NCBI RefSeq assembly: GCF_030160395.1
Contig: NZ_BSOG01000001.1
Coordinates: 90,117-154,116 of the forward strand
Direction of reading: 5' to 3'
Origin: Chitinimonas prasina
Lineage (GTDB): Bacteria > Pseudomonadota > Gammaproteobacteria > Burkholderiales > Chitinimonadaceae
Length of the DNA: 64,000 nucleotides
Positions 43,043 to 53,127 of the stretch are shown here, in pieces (within the stretch, counting starts at the first letter, position 1; every line of letters begins with the position of its first letter). Under the pieces are notes generated by a model. That model was not told where the DNA came from. It searched no databases and saw nothing but the letters and a program-made list of their open reading frames with translations. A program made the translations under genes and the position numbers.

Positions 43043-44290
43043 GTGTCCACTTTGCGTCTCTATACCGCCCTGCTGTCCAGCCTCTTGCTGGCCGCCTGCG
43101 CCAGCACCCTCGATCCGCAGCAAGCGCCGGCCCCCGTCGTGGCAGCACAGCCGGCTGTCAGCAACGAGCCAGCCATTGCGCAGGCCCCACCTACACCGCC
43201 ACCGCCGCCGGCAAGGCCCGATGTGGTGGCACCCACCGCGCCAGCCGCCACGGCACCAGCCTGGAGCAACCCCAAGCAGGGCCGCGCCCTGCTGAACCGG
43301 CTGATGCCGGACAAGATCAAGGACAGGGCCGGCTGGAGCAACGATATCTTTGCCGCCTTCGAAGCCCTGCGCATACCCTATACCGCCGAGTATTTCTGCG
43401 CCGCCACCTCGGTCATCGAGCAGGAATCCAGCTGGGAGGCCGACCCGGTGGTGCCCGGCCTGGGCAAGATGGTGTGGAAGCAGATAGAACTGAAGGCCGA
43501 CGAAAAAGGCATACCCATGCCCCTGGTGACCGCCGCACTCAAGGTCAAATCCAGCAACGGCCAGAGTTTTCGCAGTCGCATAGACAAACTCCGCACCGAG
43601 CGCGAGATGAATCTACTGTACGAGGAAATGTCGGCCGAAGCCGAGAGTTTCGGCGTCTCGCTCAGCAGCCAGAATCCGGTACGCACCGGCGGCCCCATGC
43701 AGGTCAGCATCGACTTTGCCACCAGCCACGCCCGCGCCTGGCCTTATCCTTACCCGGTCAGGGAAAGTATGCGGCGCGAAGTATTTACCCGCCGTGGCGG
43801 CATCTACTTCGGCATTGCCAACCTGCTGCACTACCAGGTGCCTTACGATACCTTGTTCTTCCGTTTCGCCGACTATAACGCCGGCCGCTATTCCAGCCGT
43901 AATGCGGCTTTCCAGGCAGCCGTCGCCAAGCTCAGCAAGCGTAAGATAGACCTGGACGGCGACCTGCTGCGCTACAGCGCTGGCCGCCCCAGCAAACAGC
44001 CCAGCAGCACGCTGGAAGCCATCCGCCCCCTGGCCGGCAAGCTCAAACTCAGCCCAGCCGAGATAGAGCGCGACCTGCTGCTGGAAAAAACCAACAACTT
44101 CGGCCAGAGCCCTCTCTACCAGCGCCTATTTGCCCTGGCGGACACTGCTGCCAGCAAGCCCCTGCCACGCGCCATCGCACCGCAGATACGGCTATCGAGC
44201 CCCAAAATCAGCCGCAAGCTGACCACCGAGTGGTTTGCCAAGCGTGTGGATTGGCGATACCAGCGTTGTTTGGCGAAGGTCGCTAGCTGA
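43043..44290 (+). CDS. DUF1615 family lipoprotein (lytic-transglycosylase-like)
   Basis: This 415-residue protein begins with GTG and has a lipoprotein signal with lipobox LAAC near residue 19, a Pro/Ala-rich spacer, then the DUF1615 domain. The segment AATSVIEQESSWEADP contains a glutamate placed as in lysozyme-like transglycosylases, followed by GGPMQVSI and FADYNAGRYSSRNAAFQ. It probably acts on peptidoglycan at the outer membrane; activity is inferred from these motifs. Confidence 0.88.
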   Translation: MSTLRLYTALLSSLLLAACASTLDPQQAPAPVVAAQPAVSNEPAIAQAPPTPPPPPARPDVVAPTAPAATAPAWSNPKQGRALLNRLMPDKIKDRAGWSNDIFAAFEALRIPYTAEYFCAATSVIEQESSWEADPVVPGLGKMVWKQIELKADEKGIPMPLVTAALKVKSSNGQSFRSRIDKLRTEREMNLLYEEMSAEAESFGVSLSSQNPVRTGGPMQVSIDFATSHARAWPYPYPVRESMRREVFTRRGGIYFGIANLLHYQVPYDTLFFRFADYNAGRYSSRNAAFQAAVAKLSKRKIDLDGDLLRYSAGRPSKQPSSTLEAIRPLAGKLKLSPAEIERDLLLEKTNNFGQSPLYQRLFALADTAASKPLPRAIAPQIRLSSPKISRKLTTEWFAKRVDWRYQRCLAKVAS

Positions 44291-44380
44291 AGAGCGGCAC
44301 AGTGCTTGGACTGCATTCCCCCTGGCAACTCAAGCTGGTGCGGACTATTGCCCTGATTTCGTCTCGCCAGCAGCGGCTCG

Positions 44381-45208
44381 CTAGTCCGCCTGCTTGCGCC
44401 ACAACTGGATATTGCGCGCCAGCAGTTCCTCCATCACCTTGTCCTGTGCCAGCTTATGCATGGCGCGCGCAATGCGCCCGCGCATCTCGCCGGTATTGCA
44501 GACCGATTTATGCGACAGGGTCAGGAAAAGATCTTCATTGGTGATGGGCACAGTCGCCGCCTTGAGCCCGCGCACCCCCAGCTTGGCGGCATAGGCAAGC
44601 CCGGGGGCTTCCTCGTAGATGACGTAATCGGCCCGCCCCAGCCCCAGCATCTTGAGTGCGCTCTCCACGCTGGCTACCTTGTAGATATCCAGGTGCTTCT
44701 TGGCATAGGTATCGAAGGCTTCGCCAAAGCTGTTGTTGATGACGGTAATACCCTTGAGCCGGCTCAGGTCCGACCACTTGCGGTACTTGATACCCTTGGT
44801 GTCCTGGGTCCAGATCACAGTGCGGGTGGTGGCGATGGGCGGCTGAAAGTAGTCCATGTACTCCAGCCTGGGCAGGGTAAAGAAGGCGCCGGCGATCATG
44901 TCCACCTTGCCGTGACGGGTTTCCTCCTGCACACGGCCCCAGGGGCCGGCATATTTGACGCTAACCGGCACGCCAATTTCCTTGCTCAGCAGCTGCATCA
45001 TTTCGGCGTTGGCGCCTATCAGGCGGCTCTCGTCAGCCGGGTCGCGCCACAGATAGGGTGGGTATTCGGGGTTGCCCGAGATCAGCAACTGCTTGCAAGG
45101 CTCATCCGCAGCAAGGGCTGGCATGGCCGCCAGCAACAGGCCTGCGAGCAGGCACAGACTGTGCACCGTTGCCCTGGTGTCAACGCGTGGCAGGTAACGA
45201 CCGGTCAT
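44381..45208 (-). CDS. Periplasmic solute-binding protein, family 3-like
   Basis: This 275-residue protein has a signal peptide (LLAGLLLAAMPALAAD) and the bilobed fold of family 3 solute-binding proteins. Visible are ISGNPEYPPYLWRD, GANAEMMQLLSKEIG, GKVDMIAGAFFTLPR and GRADYVIYEEAPGL. No permease or ATPase is adjacent, and such orphan proteins may act as sensors. Ligand unknown. A transposon-end-like sequence lies about 45 bp upstream. Confidence 0.83.
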   Translation of the reverse strand: MTGRYLPRVDTRATVHSLCLLAGLLLAAMPALAADEPCKQLLISGNPEYPPYLWRDPADESRLIGANAEMMQLLSKEIGVPVSVKYAGPWGRVQEETRHGKVDMIAGAFFTLPRLEYMDYFQPPIATTRTVIWTQDTKGIKYRKWSDLSRLKGITVINNSFGEAFDTYAKKHLDIYKVASVESALKMLGLGRADYVIYEEAPGLAYAAKLGVRGLKAATVPITNEDLFLTLSHKSVCNTGEMRGRIARAMHKLAQDKVMEELLARNIQLWRKQAD

Positions 45209-45252
45209 AGCAATACAACCTCGGCATGCTGGGGCAGTTGCCTTGCAGTTTA

Positions 45253-45275
45253 GAGCCTGTTCATGATTTTTTCGC
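45253..45275 (+). repeat. Single transposon-end-like sequence
   Basis: GAGCCTGTTCATGATTTTTTCGC follows TTA (45250-45252) and matches the terminal repeats of the elements at 33973 and 55760 at most positions of the first 16 bases (GAGCCTGTTCAxGATx). No partner end was found nearby, so it is a remnant. It lies between the divergent solute-binding-protein and HerA-like genes. Confidence 0.5.
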
Positions 45276-45395
45276 ACCAGCGTCGCAAACGCCAGCACAG
45301 GCCATCGGCGTGGCTTGCCGTCGGGGTGGCATGGTAGTGTAATTGCCCAAGCGGGCATGCTTGCCCCCTGCCCATACTTTTCTACAGGACATCCC

Positions 45396-46910
45396 ATGAC
45401 TGCAGCCCTGCTGATCGCCAAAGCCGGCCCCACGCCCATTGAGATACTGCCCGCCCTGGCCAACCGCCATGGCCTGATTACCGGCGCCACCGGGACCGGC
45501 AAGACGGTGACCCTGCAGCGCATGGCAGAGGGATTCTCGCGGGCAGGTGTGCCGGTATTCATGGCCGATGTGAAGGGTGATCTAGCGGGTATTGCCGCCG
45601 CCGGCAGCGACAACCCCAAGCTGTCAGCCCGGCTGGCGCAGCTGGAAATGCAGCTGGACTATGCCGCCTGCCCTGCCATGTTGTGGGACGTCTATGGCGA
45701 GGCCGGCCACCCGGTGCGCGCCACCATTTCGGACATGGGGCCGTTGCTGCTGGGCCGCCTGCTCAACCTCAACGAGGTGCAAGCCGGTGTGCTGCAGCTG
45801 ATTTTCAAGATTGCCGACGACAACAGCCTGCTGCTGATAGATCTGAAAGACCTGCGTGCCATGGTGCAGTACGTGGGCGAGAACGCCAAACAGTTCACCA
45901 CCGAATACGGCAATATCTCGGCCGCCAGCGTTGGGGCCATCCAGCGCGGCTTGCTGACACTGGAGACCCAGGGCGGCGACAAGTTCTTTGGTGAGCCCAT
46001 GCTCGATATCGCCGACCTGATGCAGACCGATGGCCAGGGTCATGGTGTCGTCAACATCCTGGCTGCCGATAAGCTCACCAATGCGCCCAAGCTGTATTCC
46101 ACCTTCCTGCTGTGGCTGCTGTCCGAACTGTTCGAGCAGCTGCCAGAGGCCGGCGATCTCGATAAACCCAAGCTGGTATTCTTTTTCGACGAGGCTCACC
46201 TGCTATTCAGCGATGCACCGCCCGCCCTGGTCGAGAAGGTGGAACAGGTGGTCAGGTTGATACGCTCCAAGGGGGTGGGCGTGTACTTTGTCACTCAGAA
46301 CCCGCTGGACATACCCGAGACCGTGCTGGGTCAGCTGGGCAACCGGGTGCAGCACGCCTTGCGTGCCTTTACCCCGCGCGACCAGAAGGCCGTCAAGGTG
46401 GCCGCAGAAACCCTACGTGCCAACCCAGCCTTCAATGCCGAAGCGGCCATCATGGAACTGGGTGTGGGCGAGGCGCTGGTGTCGTTCCTGGACGCCAAAG
46501 GCAGCCCCAATGTGGTCGAGCGCGCCTTCGTGGTGCCGCCGGCCTGCAGGCTCGGCCCACTGAGCCCGGCAGAGCGCCAGGCCCTGATCGCCAACTCGGT
46601 ACTGGCTGGCCATTATGAAGCTGCTGAGGACAGGGAATCGGCCTACGAGAAGCTACGCGGCAGCAAGGATGGTGCCGCTGCGGCCAAGGCCGGGTCGACC
46701 GGCCAGGCTGCACCTGCCGAAGCAGAGGGCGGTGGCCTGCTGGATGGGCTGGGCGCTTTCCTGTTTGGCCGTACCGGCCCGCGTGGCGGCCAGCATGATG
46801 GGGTAGTTCAGAGCGCGGCCAAGAGCATGGCACGCACCATGGCGAACGAGGTCGGCAGGCAGATACTGCGTGGTGTGCTGGGCTCCATCGTCGGTGGGCG
46901 CAAGCGTTAA
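45396..46910 (+). CDS. HerA-like ATPase, DUF853 family (YjgR-like)
   Basis: This 504-residue P-loop ATPase has Walker [32 protein letters not shown], Walker [14 protein letters not shown] and a sensor region [24 protein letters not shown] (cited as [12 protein letters not shown]). The Gly-rich C-terminal tail ([15 protein letters not shown]) is typical of DUF853/YjgR proteins. Cellular role is unknown; no NurA-like nuclease is adjacent. The start at 45396 gives [11 protein letters not shown]. Confidence 0.9.
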   Translation: MTAALLIAKAGPTPIEILPALANRHGLITGATGTGKTVTLQRMAEGFSRAGVPVFMADVKGDLAGIAAAGSDNPKLSARLAQLEMQLDYAACPAMLWDVYGEAGHPVRATISDMGPLLLGRLLNLNEVQAGVLQLIFKIADDNSLLLIDLKDLRAMVQYVGENAKQFTTEYGNISAASVGAIQRGLLTLETQGGDKFFGEPMLDIADLMQTDGQGHGVVNILAADKLTNAPKLYSTFLLWLLSELFEQLPEAGDLDKPKLVFFFDEAHLLFSDAPPALVEKVEQVVRLIRSKGVGVYFVTQNPLDIPETVLGQLGNRVQHALRAFTPRDQKAVKVAAETLRANPAFNAEAAIMELGVGEALVSFLDAKGSPNVVERAFVVPPACRLGPLSPAERQALIANSVLAGHYEAAEDRESAYEKLRGSKDGAAAAKAGSTGQAAPAEAEGGGLLDGLGAFLFGRTGPRGGQHDGVVQSAAKSMARTMANEVGRQILRGVLGSIVGGRKR

Positions 46911-47014
46911 ACCTTGCCTTTGCCCGCGACAGGTACTTGCCTGAGGCCCGCTGCGGCCACCCTGTGGATAACAACCCAGCCCACAACGTAGATCTCAAGC
47001 AATCTCAATCAATA

Positions 47015-47046
47015 CAAGGCGATATCCCTATCGCCTTGTTTCATTT
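47015..47046 (+). terminator. Intrinsic terminator after the HerA-like gene
   Basis: CAAGGCGATA/TATCGCCTTG forms a 10-bp stem with a 4-base loop, followed by TTTCATTT. Confidence 0.75.
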
Positions 47047-47125
47047 GTCATAATCAGTTCAGCTTGCATTCAGCCAGCCATGGTCACAATGCCCCCTATC
47101 AGCCAATGTGATGGAGCAATGCGGG

Positions 47126-47695
47126 ATGAACAAGTCCATGCTCACCGGGATAGTCATCGGCGGCACCACTGCGCTGTCACTGGGCGCCGCAGCCGGCTAC
47201 CAGGCAATCAAGGGCCCGGATTACGCTGACGTCGTCCAGGTCGCTGCGGTACACGAGACCGTCAAGGTGCCCGTGCAGGTTTGCCAGCAGGTGCAGGTCA
47301 GCCGCCAGGCCAAGGTCAAGGATGAACATCGAATTGCCGGCACCGTCATCGGCGGTGTGCTGGGTGGTGCGCTGGGCAGCCAGGTAGGCGGAGGCAATGG
47401 CAAGAAAGCCGCCACCGTGATCGGCGTGCTGGGCGGTGGCTACGCCGGTAATCGCATACAGAAGAACATGCAGGAAAAAGACCGCGTCAGCCATAGCGAG
47501 CAACGCTGCAAGACCGTGCTGCGTACCGAAGACAAGCTGCGCGGCTACGACGTGCAATACCGCCTGGACGACAAACTGGCGGTGATCCGGATGGCGCAGC
47601 CGCCCACCAGCAACCGTATCCCGGTAGAGGATGGCCAACTGATGCTCAGCGCCGTCACGGCCCCGCCTGACACCGCACCCGTTGTAAGCAACTGA
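47126..47695 (+). CDS. Glycine-zipper 2TM domain envelope protein
   Basis: This 189-residue protein has an N-terminal hydrophobic signal/anchor (MNKSMLTGIVIGGTTALSLG) and the glycine-zipper hairpin AGTVIGGVLGGALGSQVGGG followed by ATVIGVLGGGYAGNRIQ (Rickettsia 17-kDa antigen-like). It then has a small C-terminal domain with two cysteines in the window CKTV and CQQV. Such proteins sit in the envelope and modulate surface integrity. Monocistronic, with a strong terminator. Confidence 0.85.
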   Translation: MNKSMLTGIVIGGTTALSLGAAAGYQAIKGPDYADVVQVAAVHETVKVPVQVCQQVQVSRQAKVKDEHRIAGTVIGGVLGGALGSQVGGGNGKKAATVIGVLGGGYAGNRIQKNMQEKDRVSHSEQRCKTVLRTEDKLRGYDVQYRLDDKLAVIRMAQPPTSNRIPVEDGQLMLSAVTAPPDTAPVVSN

Positions 47696-47728
47696 TACAC
47701 CGATTGATTTCTCTGTAACTCCCTGCTC

Positions 47729-47755
47729 GGGGCGCCTTGTGCGCCCCTTTTTTTT
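47729..47755 (+). terminator. Intrinsic terminator after the glycine-zipper gene
   Basis: GGGGCGC/GCGCCCC with a 5-base loop is followed by eight T. Confidence 0.93.
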
Positions 47756-47833
47756 GCGTGTGGAGCGCCAAGGTTAACTTGGCGCCCACCCAGCCCTCAC
47801 CGCCCAGCCCTGACTGAAGTCCGTAGCAGACGC

Positions 47834-48775
47834 TCAGTATGCGCGCTCGCGATCCACCAGACCGGGCACTGTCTCACCACGCAACAGTGCGCGTAACTTG
47901 CCGGCCACCTGGCGGGCCGACGGGCCAGGCAGCGTGGCAGCCGCAATATGCGGCGTCAGCACGATAGCCGGGTGGTGCCAGAACGGGTGTTCCTTGCCGG
48001 GTGGCTCCTGACCCAATACATCAAGTTGTGCCCCTCGCAGATGGCCTGCATCGAGCAAGGCCAGCAGCGCCGATTCTTCCAGCTGCTCGCCGCGCCCGGC
48101 ATTGATCAGGGCAGCACCCTTGGGTAAGCCGGCCAGGCGCTCATGGTTGAGCAGACCATGGGTTTCGGGGGTGTTAGGCAGCAGATTGACCAGCACATCG
48201 GTTGCGGCCAGCAGGGTGGGCAGGGTGTCCCAGCCATGCAGGCAGCGCACACCTGCCAGCTCGCGCGGGCTGCGGCTCCAACCGGCCACCGCATAGCCCA
48301 GCAAGGCCAGGGTACGGGCGACTGCACCACCTATCTCGCCCAGGCCCAGCACCGTCACACGCAGGTCGGCTGCGGCCCTGCCCGGTAGTGGTTGCCATTG
48401 TGCATCCGCCTGCTGGCGGGCATAGCAATCCAGGTCACGCTGGTAGCGCAACACCCCGGCCAGCACGTATTCGCACATCTGCTGTGCCATGCCGGCATCG
48501 GTCAACCGCACCAGCGCCACCCCAGGAGCCAGGTCGCTGCGCTGCAGAAAGCGGTCTATGCCCGCCCCCAAGGCGAACACGGCGCGCAAGTTGGCAAAGC
48601 GGCCAAAGAGACCTTCGGGTGGTCGCCAGGTGGCAAGGTACTGTACGCGGGCCGGGTCGACCTCGGCAGGCGCCGCAACAACATCGAAATCAGGTAGCTC
48701 GGCCGCAAACAAGGCTTGCCAGCGTTCGCCGTTATTCGGGGTATGCAGATAAAACAAGGGGTTTGCAGCAGTCAT
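47834..48775 (-). CDS. Glyoxylate/hydroxypyruvate reductase A-like 2-hydroxyacid dehydrogenase
   Basis: This 313-residue D-isomer 2-hydroxyacid dehydrogenase has the NAD(P) motif VLGLGEIGGAVARTLALLGY, the NLLPNTPETHGLL block, NAGRGEQL and the catalytic-histidine region LTPHIAAATLPGPSA. GhrA reduces glyoxylate to glycolate and hydroxypyruvate to glycerate. It is the last gene of a tight minus-strand run with a PrpF-like and a tautomerase-like gene, 13 bp downstream of the former. Confidence 0.88.
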   Translation of the reverse strand: MTAANPLFYLHTPNNGERWQALFAAELPDFDVVAAPAEVDPARVQYLATWRPPEGLFGRFANLRAVFALGAGIDRFLQRSDLAPGVALVRLTDAGMAQQMCEYVLAGVLRYQRDLDCYARQQADAQWQPLPGRAAADLRVTVLGLGEIGGAVARTLALLGYAVAGWSRSPRELAGVRCLHGWDTLPTLLAATDVLVNLLPNTPETHGLLNHERLAGLPKGAALINAGRGEQLEESALLALLDAGHLRGAQLDVLGQEPPGKEHPFWHHPAIVLTPHIAAATLPGPSARQVAGKLRALLRGETVPGLVDRERAY

Positions 48776-48788
48776 ATAGGCATCCAGT

Positions 48789-49931
48789 TCAATCAGCCAG
48801 TGGCACCCAGGCCTCGCCGCGCATCAATACGCGAGCACTGCGGGTCAGGCGGGAGGCCACCACCTGTTCACCGTCCAGCACGGTGACTATCTGGTTCACC
48901 CCACTGGGGTGACCGAAACATAAGGAGCGAGATATCAAGGGCTGGCCCAGCAATGCACTGACCAGCGTGCCGGGCAAGGCCGCTGCCGCCGCCAGCGCTA
49001 TGGTGCCGGTGCCGGTGAAGCCGTGGTGCAGCTTGCCCATGGAAACAATACGAGCCAGCAGATCCAGCTGGCCGGCCTCAAACACCCTGCCATCGACGGC
49101 GGTAAACCCGGCCGGCGGGGCGATCCAGCACAGCTTGGGATTGCTGGGCCGTTCACGGCTGGCCTGGGCAGGTGTTGCCGCCAGCCCCATGGCCACGGCA
49201 GCCTGGGCGCGCAGCGACTCCAGCTGCGCCAGCAGGCTGGCATCGGTGTTGACGTCCTGCGGCTGCTCCAGGCCGGTCAGCCCCAAATCGGCAGCCCGCA
49301 GTATCACCAGGGGGTTGCCGGCGTCGATGAGCGTGGCGTCGATCTCGCGCTGCGGGTGCAAGCTCAGCTTGTCGATGCGACGGCCAGTGGGAAACAAAGC
49401 GCCCGATGCCCCGCCGGCCGGGTCCAGAAACACCAATTGCTGCGGCGCCCCGGCAAAGGCAACGCCATCCATGCCGAATTCCCCCTCCTGGCATGGCAGG
49501 CCATCTCGCATGGCCACCTCGGCCACGATCACCTTGCCGGTGTTGACCTGCCAGATGCGTACCGTGGCCACGCCATCATGCGGCCCCGCCACCAGCCCCT
49601 CCAGCAAGGCAAACGGCGCGACAGCGGCCGACAGGTTGCCGCAACTACCCGACCAGTCTATCTCCCCACCCTCCACTGCGATGTGGCCGAACAGATAGTC
49701 CACATCACAACCTGGCTGGCGAGAGGTACTGATCAGCGCCACCTTGCTGGTGGACGATATTCCGGTTCCCAGGCCATCGATCTGCCGGCTATAGGGGTCG
49801 GGGCTACCTATCAACCGGCTGAGCAGGCGGTCGCGCAGTGTGATATCGGCAGGCAAGGCATCCGCACGAATGAACACCCCCTTGGAGGTGCCACCCCGCA
49901 TCAGCGTGGCGGGTAGGCGATGGAGTGGCAT
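48789..49931 (-). CDS. PrpF-like cis/trans isomerase or 4-oxalomesaconate tautomerase family protein
   Basis: This 380-residue PrpF-family protein (diaminopimelate epimerase-like fold) has the N-terminal MRGGTSKGVFIRADALP, the SSTSKVALI block, the catalytic-cysteine loop WSGSCGNLSAA and the late motif GVNQIVTVL. Members include aconitate isomerase PrpF and 4-oxalomesaconate tautomerases; the substrate here cannot be fixed. The neighbours, a Pro-1 tautomerase-like protein and a 2-oxoacid reductase, suggest one short route for an unsaturated oxo-dicarboxylate. Confidence 0.85.
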   Translation of the reverse strand: MPLHRLPATLMRGGTSKGVFIRADALPADITLRDRLLSRLIGSPDPYSRQIDGLGTGISSTSKVALISTSRQPGCDVDYLFGHIAVEGGEIDWSGSCGNLSAAVAPFALLEGLVAGPHDGVATVRIWQVNTGKVIVAEVAMRDGLPCQEGEFGMDGVAFAGAPQQLVFLDPAGGASGALFPTGRRIDKLSLHPQREIDATLIDAGNPLVILRAADLGLTGLEQPQDVNTDASLLAQLESLRAQAAVAMGLAATPAQASRERPSNPKLCWIAPPAGFTAVDGRVFEAGQLDLLARIVSMGKLHHGFTGTGTIALAAAAALPGTLVSALLGQPLISRSLCFGHPSGVNQIVTVLDGEQVVASRLTRSARVLMRGEAWVPLAD

Positions 49932-49948
49932 GGTGGTTCCCGCGAGGA

Positions 49949-50326
49949 TCAACGGTGCTCGACGATGTTGCCACCATCGAGGATATAGCCGGCACGGCCT
50001 TCGACATACTCGACAAAGACATTGCCGGGCGCCAGCGACAACGCGCGCTCCAAGCATGCGGCGGTCAGCCGCATGGCGGCCTCCCTGGTCTCGGCAGGCC
50101 GGCCCTCGAAGGCCAGCAGCCGCACCAGCGGAGAATGGCTATCCACTGGCTGCGACTGCGCCACCTGCCCACCGACCGCGTAATGGCCCGGCTGCAGCAC
50201 ATGCCAGCAGGACCAGACATGCTGTGGCTCGCATTGAAACACGGCAGCCAGTTCCTGGTTCAGCTCGGCCAGGATGCCGGGGATATCGGCCTCGACCGGC
50301 AGACTGCTGATGGTCAGCACGGGCAT
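49949..50326 (-). CDS. Tautomerase/MIF-superfamily-like small protein
   Basis: This 125-residue protein begins MPVLTISSLPVEAD, with proline right after the initiator methionine, as in the 4-oxalocrotonate tautomerase/MIF superfamily where Pro-1 is the catalytic base. A beta-alpha-beta layout repeats (VWSCWHVLQPGHY and VRLLAFEGRPAE), consistent with a two-unit MIF-like monomer. Sequence similarity is weak, so this is a structural guess. It lies 17 bp before the PrpF-like gene and 4 bp after the holin-like gene. Confidence 0.5.
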   Translation of the reverse strand: MPVLTISSLPVEADIPGILAELNQELAAVFQCEPQHVWSCWHVLQPGHYAVGGQVAQSQPVDSHSPLVRLLAFEGRPAETREAAMRLTAACLERALSLAPGNVFVEYVEGRAGYILDGGNIVEHR

Positions 50327-50330
50327 GCTG

Positions 50331-50675
50331 TCAGTCCTTCTCTAAGAACAGCCGCGTTGCCAGCCAGCAGAACACGCTGTACACCACAGCGCCGACTATG
50401 GCCATGGCAAAGCTGCTGACGGCGAAACTCTTCAGCACCTCGGCCACCAGCCAGAAGCAAAAACCGTTGATCACCAGAGTGAACAAGCCCAGGGTCAGAA
50501 AGTTGACCGGCAGCGTCAGCAAAAGCAGTACCGGCCGTATCAGCAGGTTGACCAGCCCTAGTACCAGCGCAATCCAGAGTGCCGACAGGAAACTGTCTAC
50601 CTTGATGCCGGGCAGCAGATACGCCACCAGCAACAGGCTAAGCGCATTGATTACCCAAACCGCCAGCAGCTTCAT
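50331..50675 (-). CDS. Phage holin family IV (YvlD-like) membrane protein
   Basis: This 114-residue protein has four hydrophobic segments with the family pattern WVINALSLLLVAYLLPGIKV, LVLGLVNLLIRPVLLLLTLPVNFLTLGLF (cited by NLLIRPVLLLLTLPVN) and INGFCFWLVAEVL. Despite the family name these proteins are chromosomal and not linked to phage. It lies 52 bp downstream of cca. Confidence 0.88.
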   Translation of the reverse strand: MKLLAVWVINALSLLLVAYLLPGIKVDSFLSALWIALVLGLVNLLIRPVLLLLTLPVNFLTLGLFTLVINGFCFWLVAEVLKSFAVSSFAMAIVGAVVYSVFCWLATRLFLEKD

Positions 50676-50727
50676 CGTCTTTTCCTCCCTCTCCCATACG
50701 TTTTCATTCAGGCGGTGCCGCTCGCCT

Positions 50728-51951
50728 TCAAGCTGCCTCGGCCGCTTTTCGCAGTTCGGCTATGGCGGCAATACGCGCCTGTCGTACCACCTCGGGTATC
50801 TGCGCCTTGTCCTCGGTGGCTGCCGCCAAAGCGCCTGCATCCACAGCGGCGGCGGCATCGCGGCAAGCCAGCAGGTAGGCATGCTGGGGGTAGGCTGCCG
50901 TCTCGAAGGTGGGTCGGCCACGGGCATCTGCCACGCAAGCATCCAGCATACGGACAAAGCGCTCCGGTTTGCGTAAGGCGTCGCAACGGGCCAGCAGTTC
51001 CATCACGGTGGCGGGGCGCAGCTCTTGGGCCTTGTGCACCAGGCCATGCTCGCGGCACACCATCAAAGCCAGATCCCGGCAATCATTGGGTGCGCGCAGG
51101 CGTTCCGACAGCTGCTCCACCAGTGCCACTCCCCGCTCCTCATGCCCGATATGGCGGGGCCATTCCGCCTCGGGCGTCGTGCCCTTGCCCAGATCGTGGC
51201 AAAGGGCGGCATAGCGAGTATCCAGCGGCCAGCCCTGGCTGGCAGCGTAGTCCAGCACCCGCATGGCATGGTCGCCGGTATCGATCTCTGGGTGCCACTG
51301 GGCAGGCTGGGGTACGCCAAACAAGGCGTCCAGTGCTGGCATCAGCCTGGCCAATGCACCGCACTCACGCAACACCATCAGCATCCGCGATGGCTGCGCC
51401 TCCATCAGGCCCTTGGCCATCTCGGCCCACACCCGCTCAGGCACCAGATGATCCACTTCGCCCATGGTAACCATCTCGCGGCACAGCTTCATGGTCTCGG
51501 GTGCCACTTCAAAACCGAAGCGCGCCGCAAAGCGGGCCAGCCGCAGTATCCGTACCGGGTCCTCCACAAAAGCCGGCCCCACATGCCTAAGCAGCCTGCG
51601 GGCCAGGTCATCCTGGCCGCCATAGGGGTCCACCAGTTCGCCATCCTCGTCCTCGGCCATGGCGTTGATGGTCAGGTCGCGCCGGGCCAGGTCATCCTCC
51701 AGCGTCACATCGGCTGCGGCATACACGGTAAAGCCCTTGTAGCCGTGGCCGGACTTGCGTTCGGTGCGGGCCAACGCGTACTCGGCATGGCTCGTGGGAT
51801 GCAGAAACACCGGGAAATCCTTGCCCACCGGCTTGTAGCCCTGCGCCAGCATCTCGTCAGGGGTGGCGCCTACGACCACGTAATCGCGATCCTTGACCGG
51901 TAAACCCAGCATCTGGTCGCGCACTGCGCCACCCACGGTATATATCTTCAT
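50728..51951 (-). CDS. cca: Multifunctional CCA tRNA nucleotidyltransferase/phosphatase/phosphodiesterase
   Basis: This 407-residue protein adds or repairs the CCA end of tRNAs. The class II nucleotidyltransferase head has [13 protein letters not shown] and [15 protein letters not shown]. The HD domain with [11 protein letters not shown] and [12 protein letters not shown] supplies phosphohydrolase activity, as in E. coli. The start at 51951 ([12 protein letters not shown]) is standard. It is divergent from cysK. Confidence 0.96.
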   Translation of the reverse strand: MKIYTVGGAVRDQMLGLPVKDRDYVVVGATPDEMLAQGYKPVGKDFPVFLHPTSHAEYALARTERKSGHGYKGFTVYAAADVTLEDDLARRDLTINAMAEDEDGELVDPYGGQDDLARRLLRHVGPAFVEDPVRILRLARFAARFGFEVAPETMKLCREMVTMGEVDHLVPERVWAEMAKGLMEAQPSRMLMVLRECGALARLMPALDALFGVPQPAQWHPEIDTGDHAMRVLDYAASQGWPLDTRYAALCHDLGKGTTPEAEWPRHIGHEERGVALVEQLSERLRAPNDCRDLALMVCREHGLVHKAQELRPATVMELLARCDALRKPERFVRMLDACVADARGRPTFETAAYPQHAYLLACRDAAAAVDAGALAAATEDKAQIPEVVRQARIAAIAELRKAAEAA

Positions 51952-52188
51952 GGTGCTTCTCATTCAGGCAAGTGCTGCCCCCAGGCAGCAGTAAAGCATT
52001 GATACAACTGGCATATCCATCTACAGCGCAGCCATGGGAAACAACACGCAAGCGCATTCCTCCCCAAGCACGCCAACTGGCTTGCAAGCTTATTGTATCC
52101 CTGCCCGGTCGCTGGCCTAAAATCACGCACCAGGCAGGCGCCCGCCCGATCATCAAGTGGCCGCCACTTACCCCTACAGGAGTCCTCC

Positions 52189-53118
52189 ATGCGCATTGCC
52201 CACGATATTACCCAACTGATAGGCCACACCCCGCTGGTGCAGCTCAACCGTGTCACCCAGGGCTTGGGGGCACGTGTGGTCGCCAAACTGGAGTTCTTCA
52301 ATCCCTCACACAGTGTGAAGGACCGTATCGCCGTCAGCATGGTCAACGCCGCCGAGGCCAGCGGCGCACTCAAGCCGGGCGCCACGCTGGTGGAGCCTAC
52401 CTCGGGCAACACTGGCATAGGCCTGGCCATGGTGTGCGCGGCCCGGGGCTACCGCTGTGTGCTGACCATGCCCGAAACCATGTCCAAGGAGCGGCGTGCC
52501 CTGCTGCGTGGCTATGGTGCCGAGCTGGTGCTGACACCGGGGCCAGAGGGCATGACCGGTGCCGTCAACAAGGCCAGGGAGTTGGCCGAAAGCAATGGCT
52601 GGTATATGCCACAGCAGTTCGAAAACCCTGCCAACCCCAAGATCCATCGCGAAACCACGGCTGAGGAAATCTGGAACGATACGGATGGCCAGGTCGATAT
52701 CCTGGTATCGGGCGTGGGCACCGGAGGCACCATTACTGGCGTGGCCGAGGTCATCAAGGGCCGCAAGCCCGGCTTCAAGGCCATTGCAGTGGAACCGGAT
52801 GCCAGCCCGGTATTGAGCGGCGGCGCCAAGGGCCCCCACCCCATACAGGGCATAGGCGCAGGTTTTGTACCGGCCGTACTCAATACCAGCAGCTACGACG
52901 AAGTCATCCGCGTGGCCAACGAGCATGCCTTTGCCACCGCCCGGCGCATGGCCACTGAAGAAGGCCTGCTGGTGGGCATCAGCTCCGGCGCCGCCGTCTG
53001 GGCCGCCCTGCAGGTGGCCGCCAGACCAGAGCATGCCGGCAAGCTGATTGTGGTGATCATCCCGTCCTTTGGCGAACGTTATCTGTCGACCGCCCTGTTC
53101 CAGGGACTGACAGACTGA
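52189..53118 (+). CDS. cysK: Cysteine synthase A
   Basis: This 309-residue PLP enzyme makes cysteine from O-acetylserine and sulfide. It has the Schiff-base lysine in [14 protein letters not shown], the substrate loop [12 protein letters not shown], and the phosphate-binding [11 protein letters not shown]. Length and motifs match CysK rather than CysM. AGGAG precedes the chosen ATG; the frame extends 96 bp upstream without support. A stem-loop without T tract (53128-53156) follows. Confidence 0.95.
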   Translation: MRIAHDITQLIGHTPLVQLNRVTQGLGARVVAKLEFFNPSHSVKDRIAVSMVNAAEASGALKPGATLVEPTSGNTGIGLAMVCAARGYRCVLTMPETMSKERRALLRGYGAELVLTPGPEGMTGAVNKARELAESNGWYMPQQFENPANPKIHRETTAEEIWNDTDGQVDILVSGVGTGGTITGVAEVIKGRKPGFKAIAVEPDASPVLSGGAKGPHPIQGIGAGFVPAVLNTSSYDEVIRVANEHAFATARRMATEEGLLVGISSGAAVWAALQVAARPEHAGKLIVVIIPSFGERYLSTALFQGLTD

Positions 53119-53127
53119 TGGAAAGTC

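Noticed and set aside
50331-50675. Holin-family gene considered as a prophage sign
   Set aside because: This family is chromosomal (YvlD-like), and no lysin, integrase or structural phage gene is in the window.
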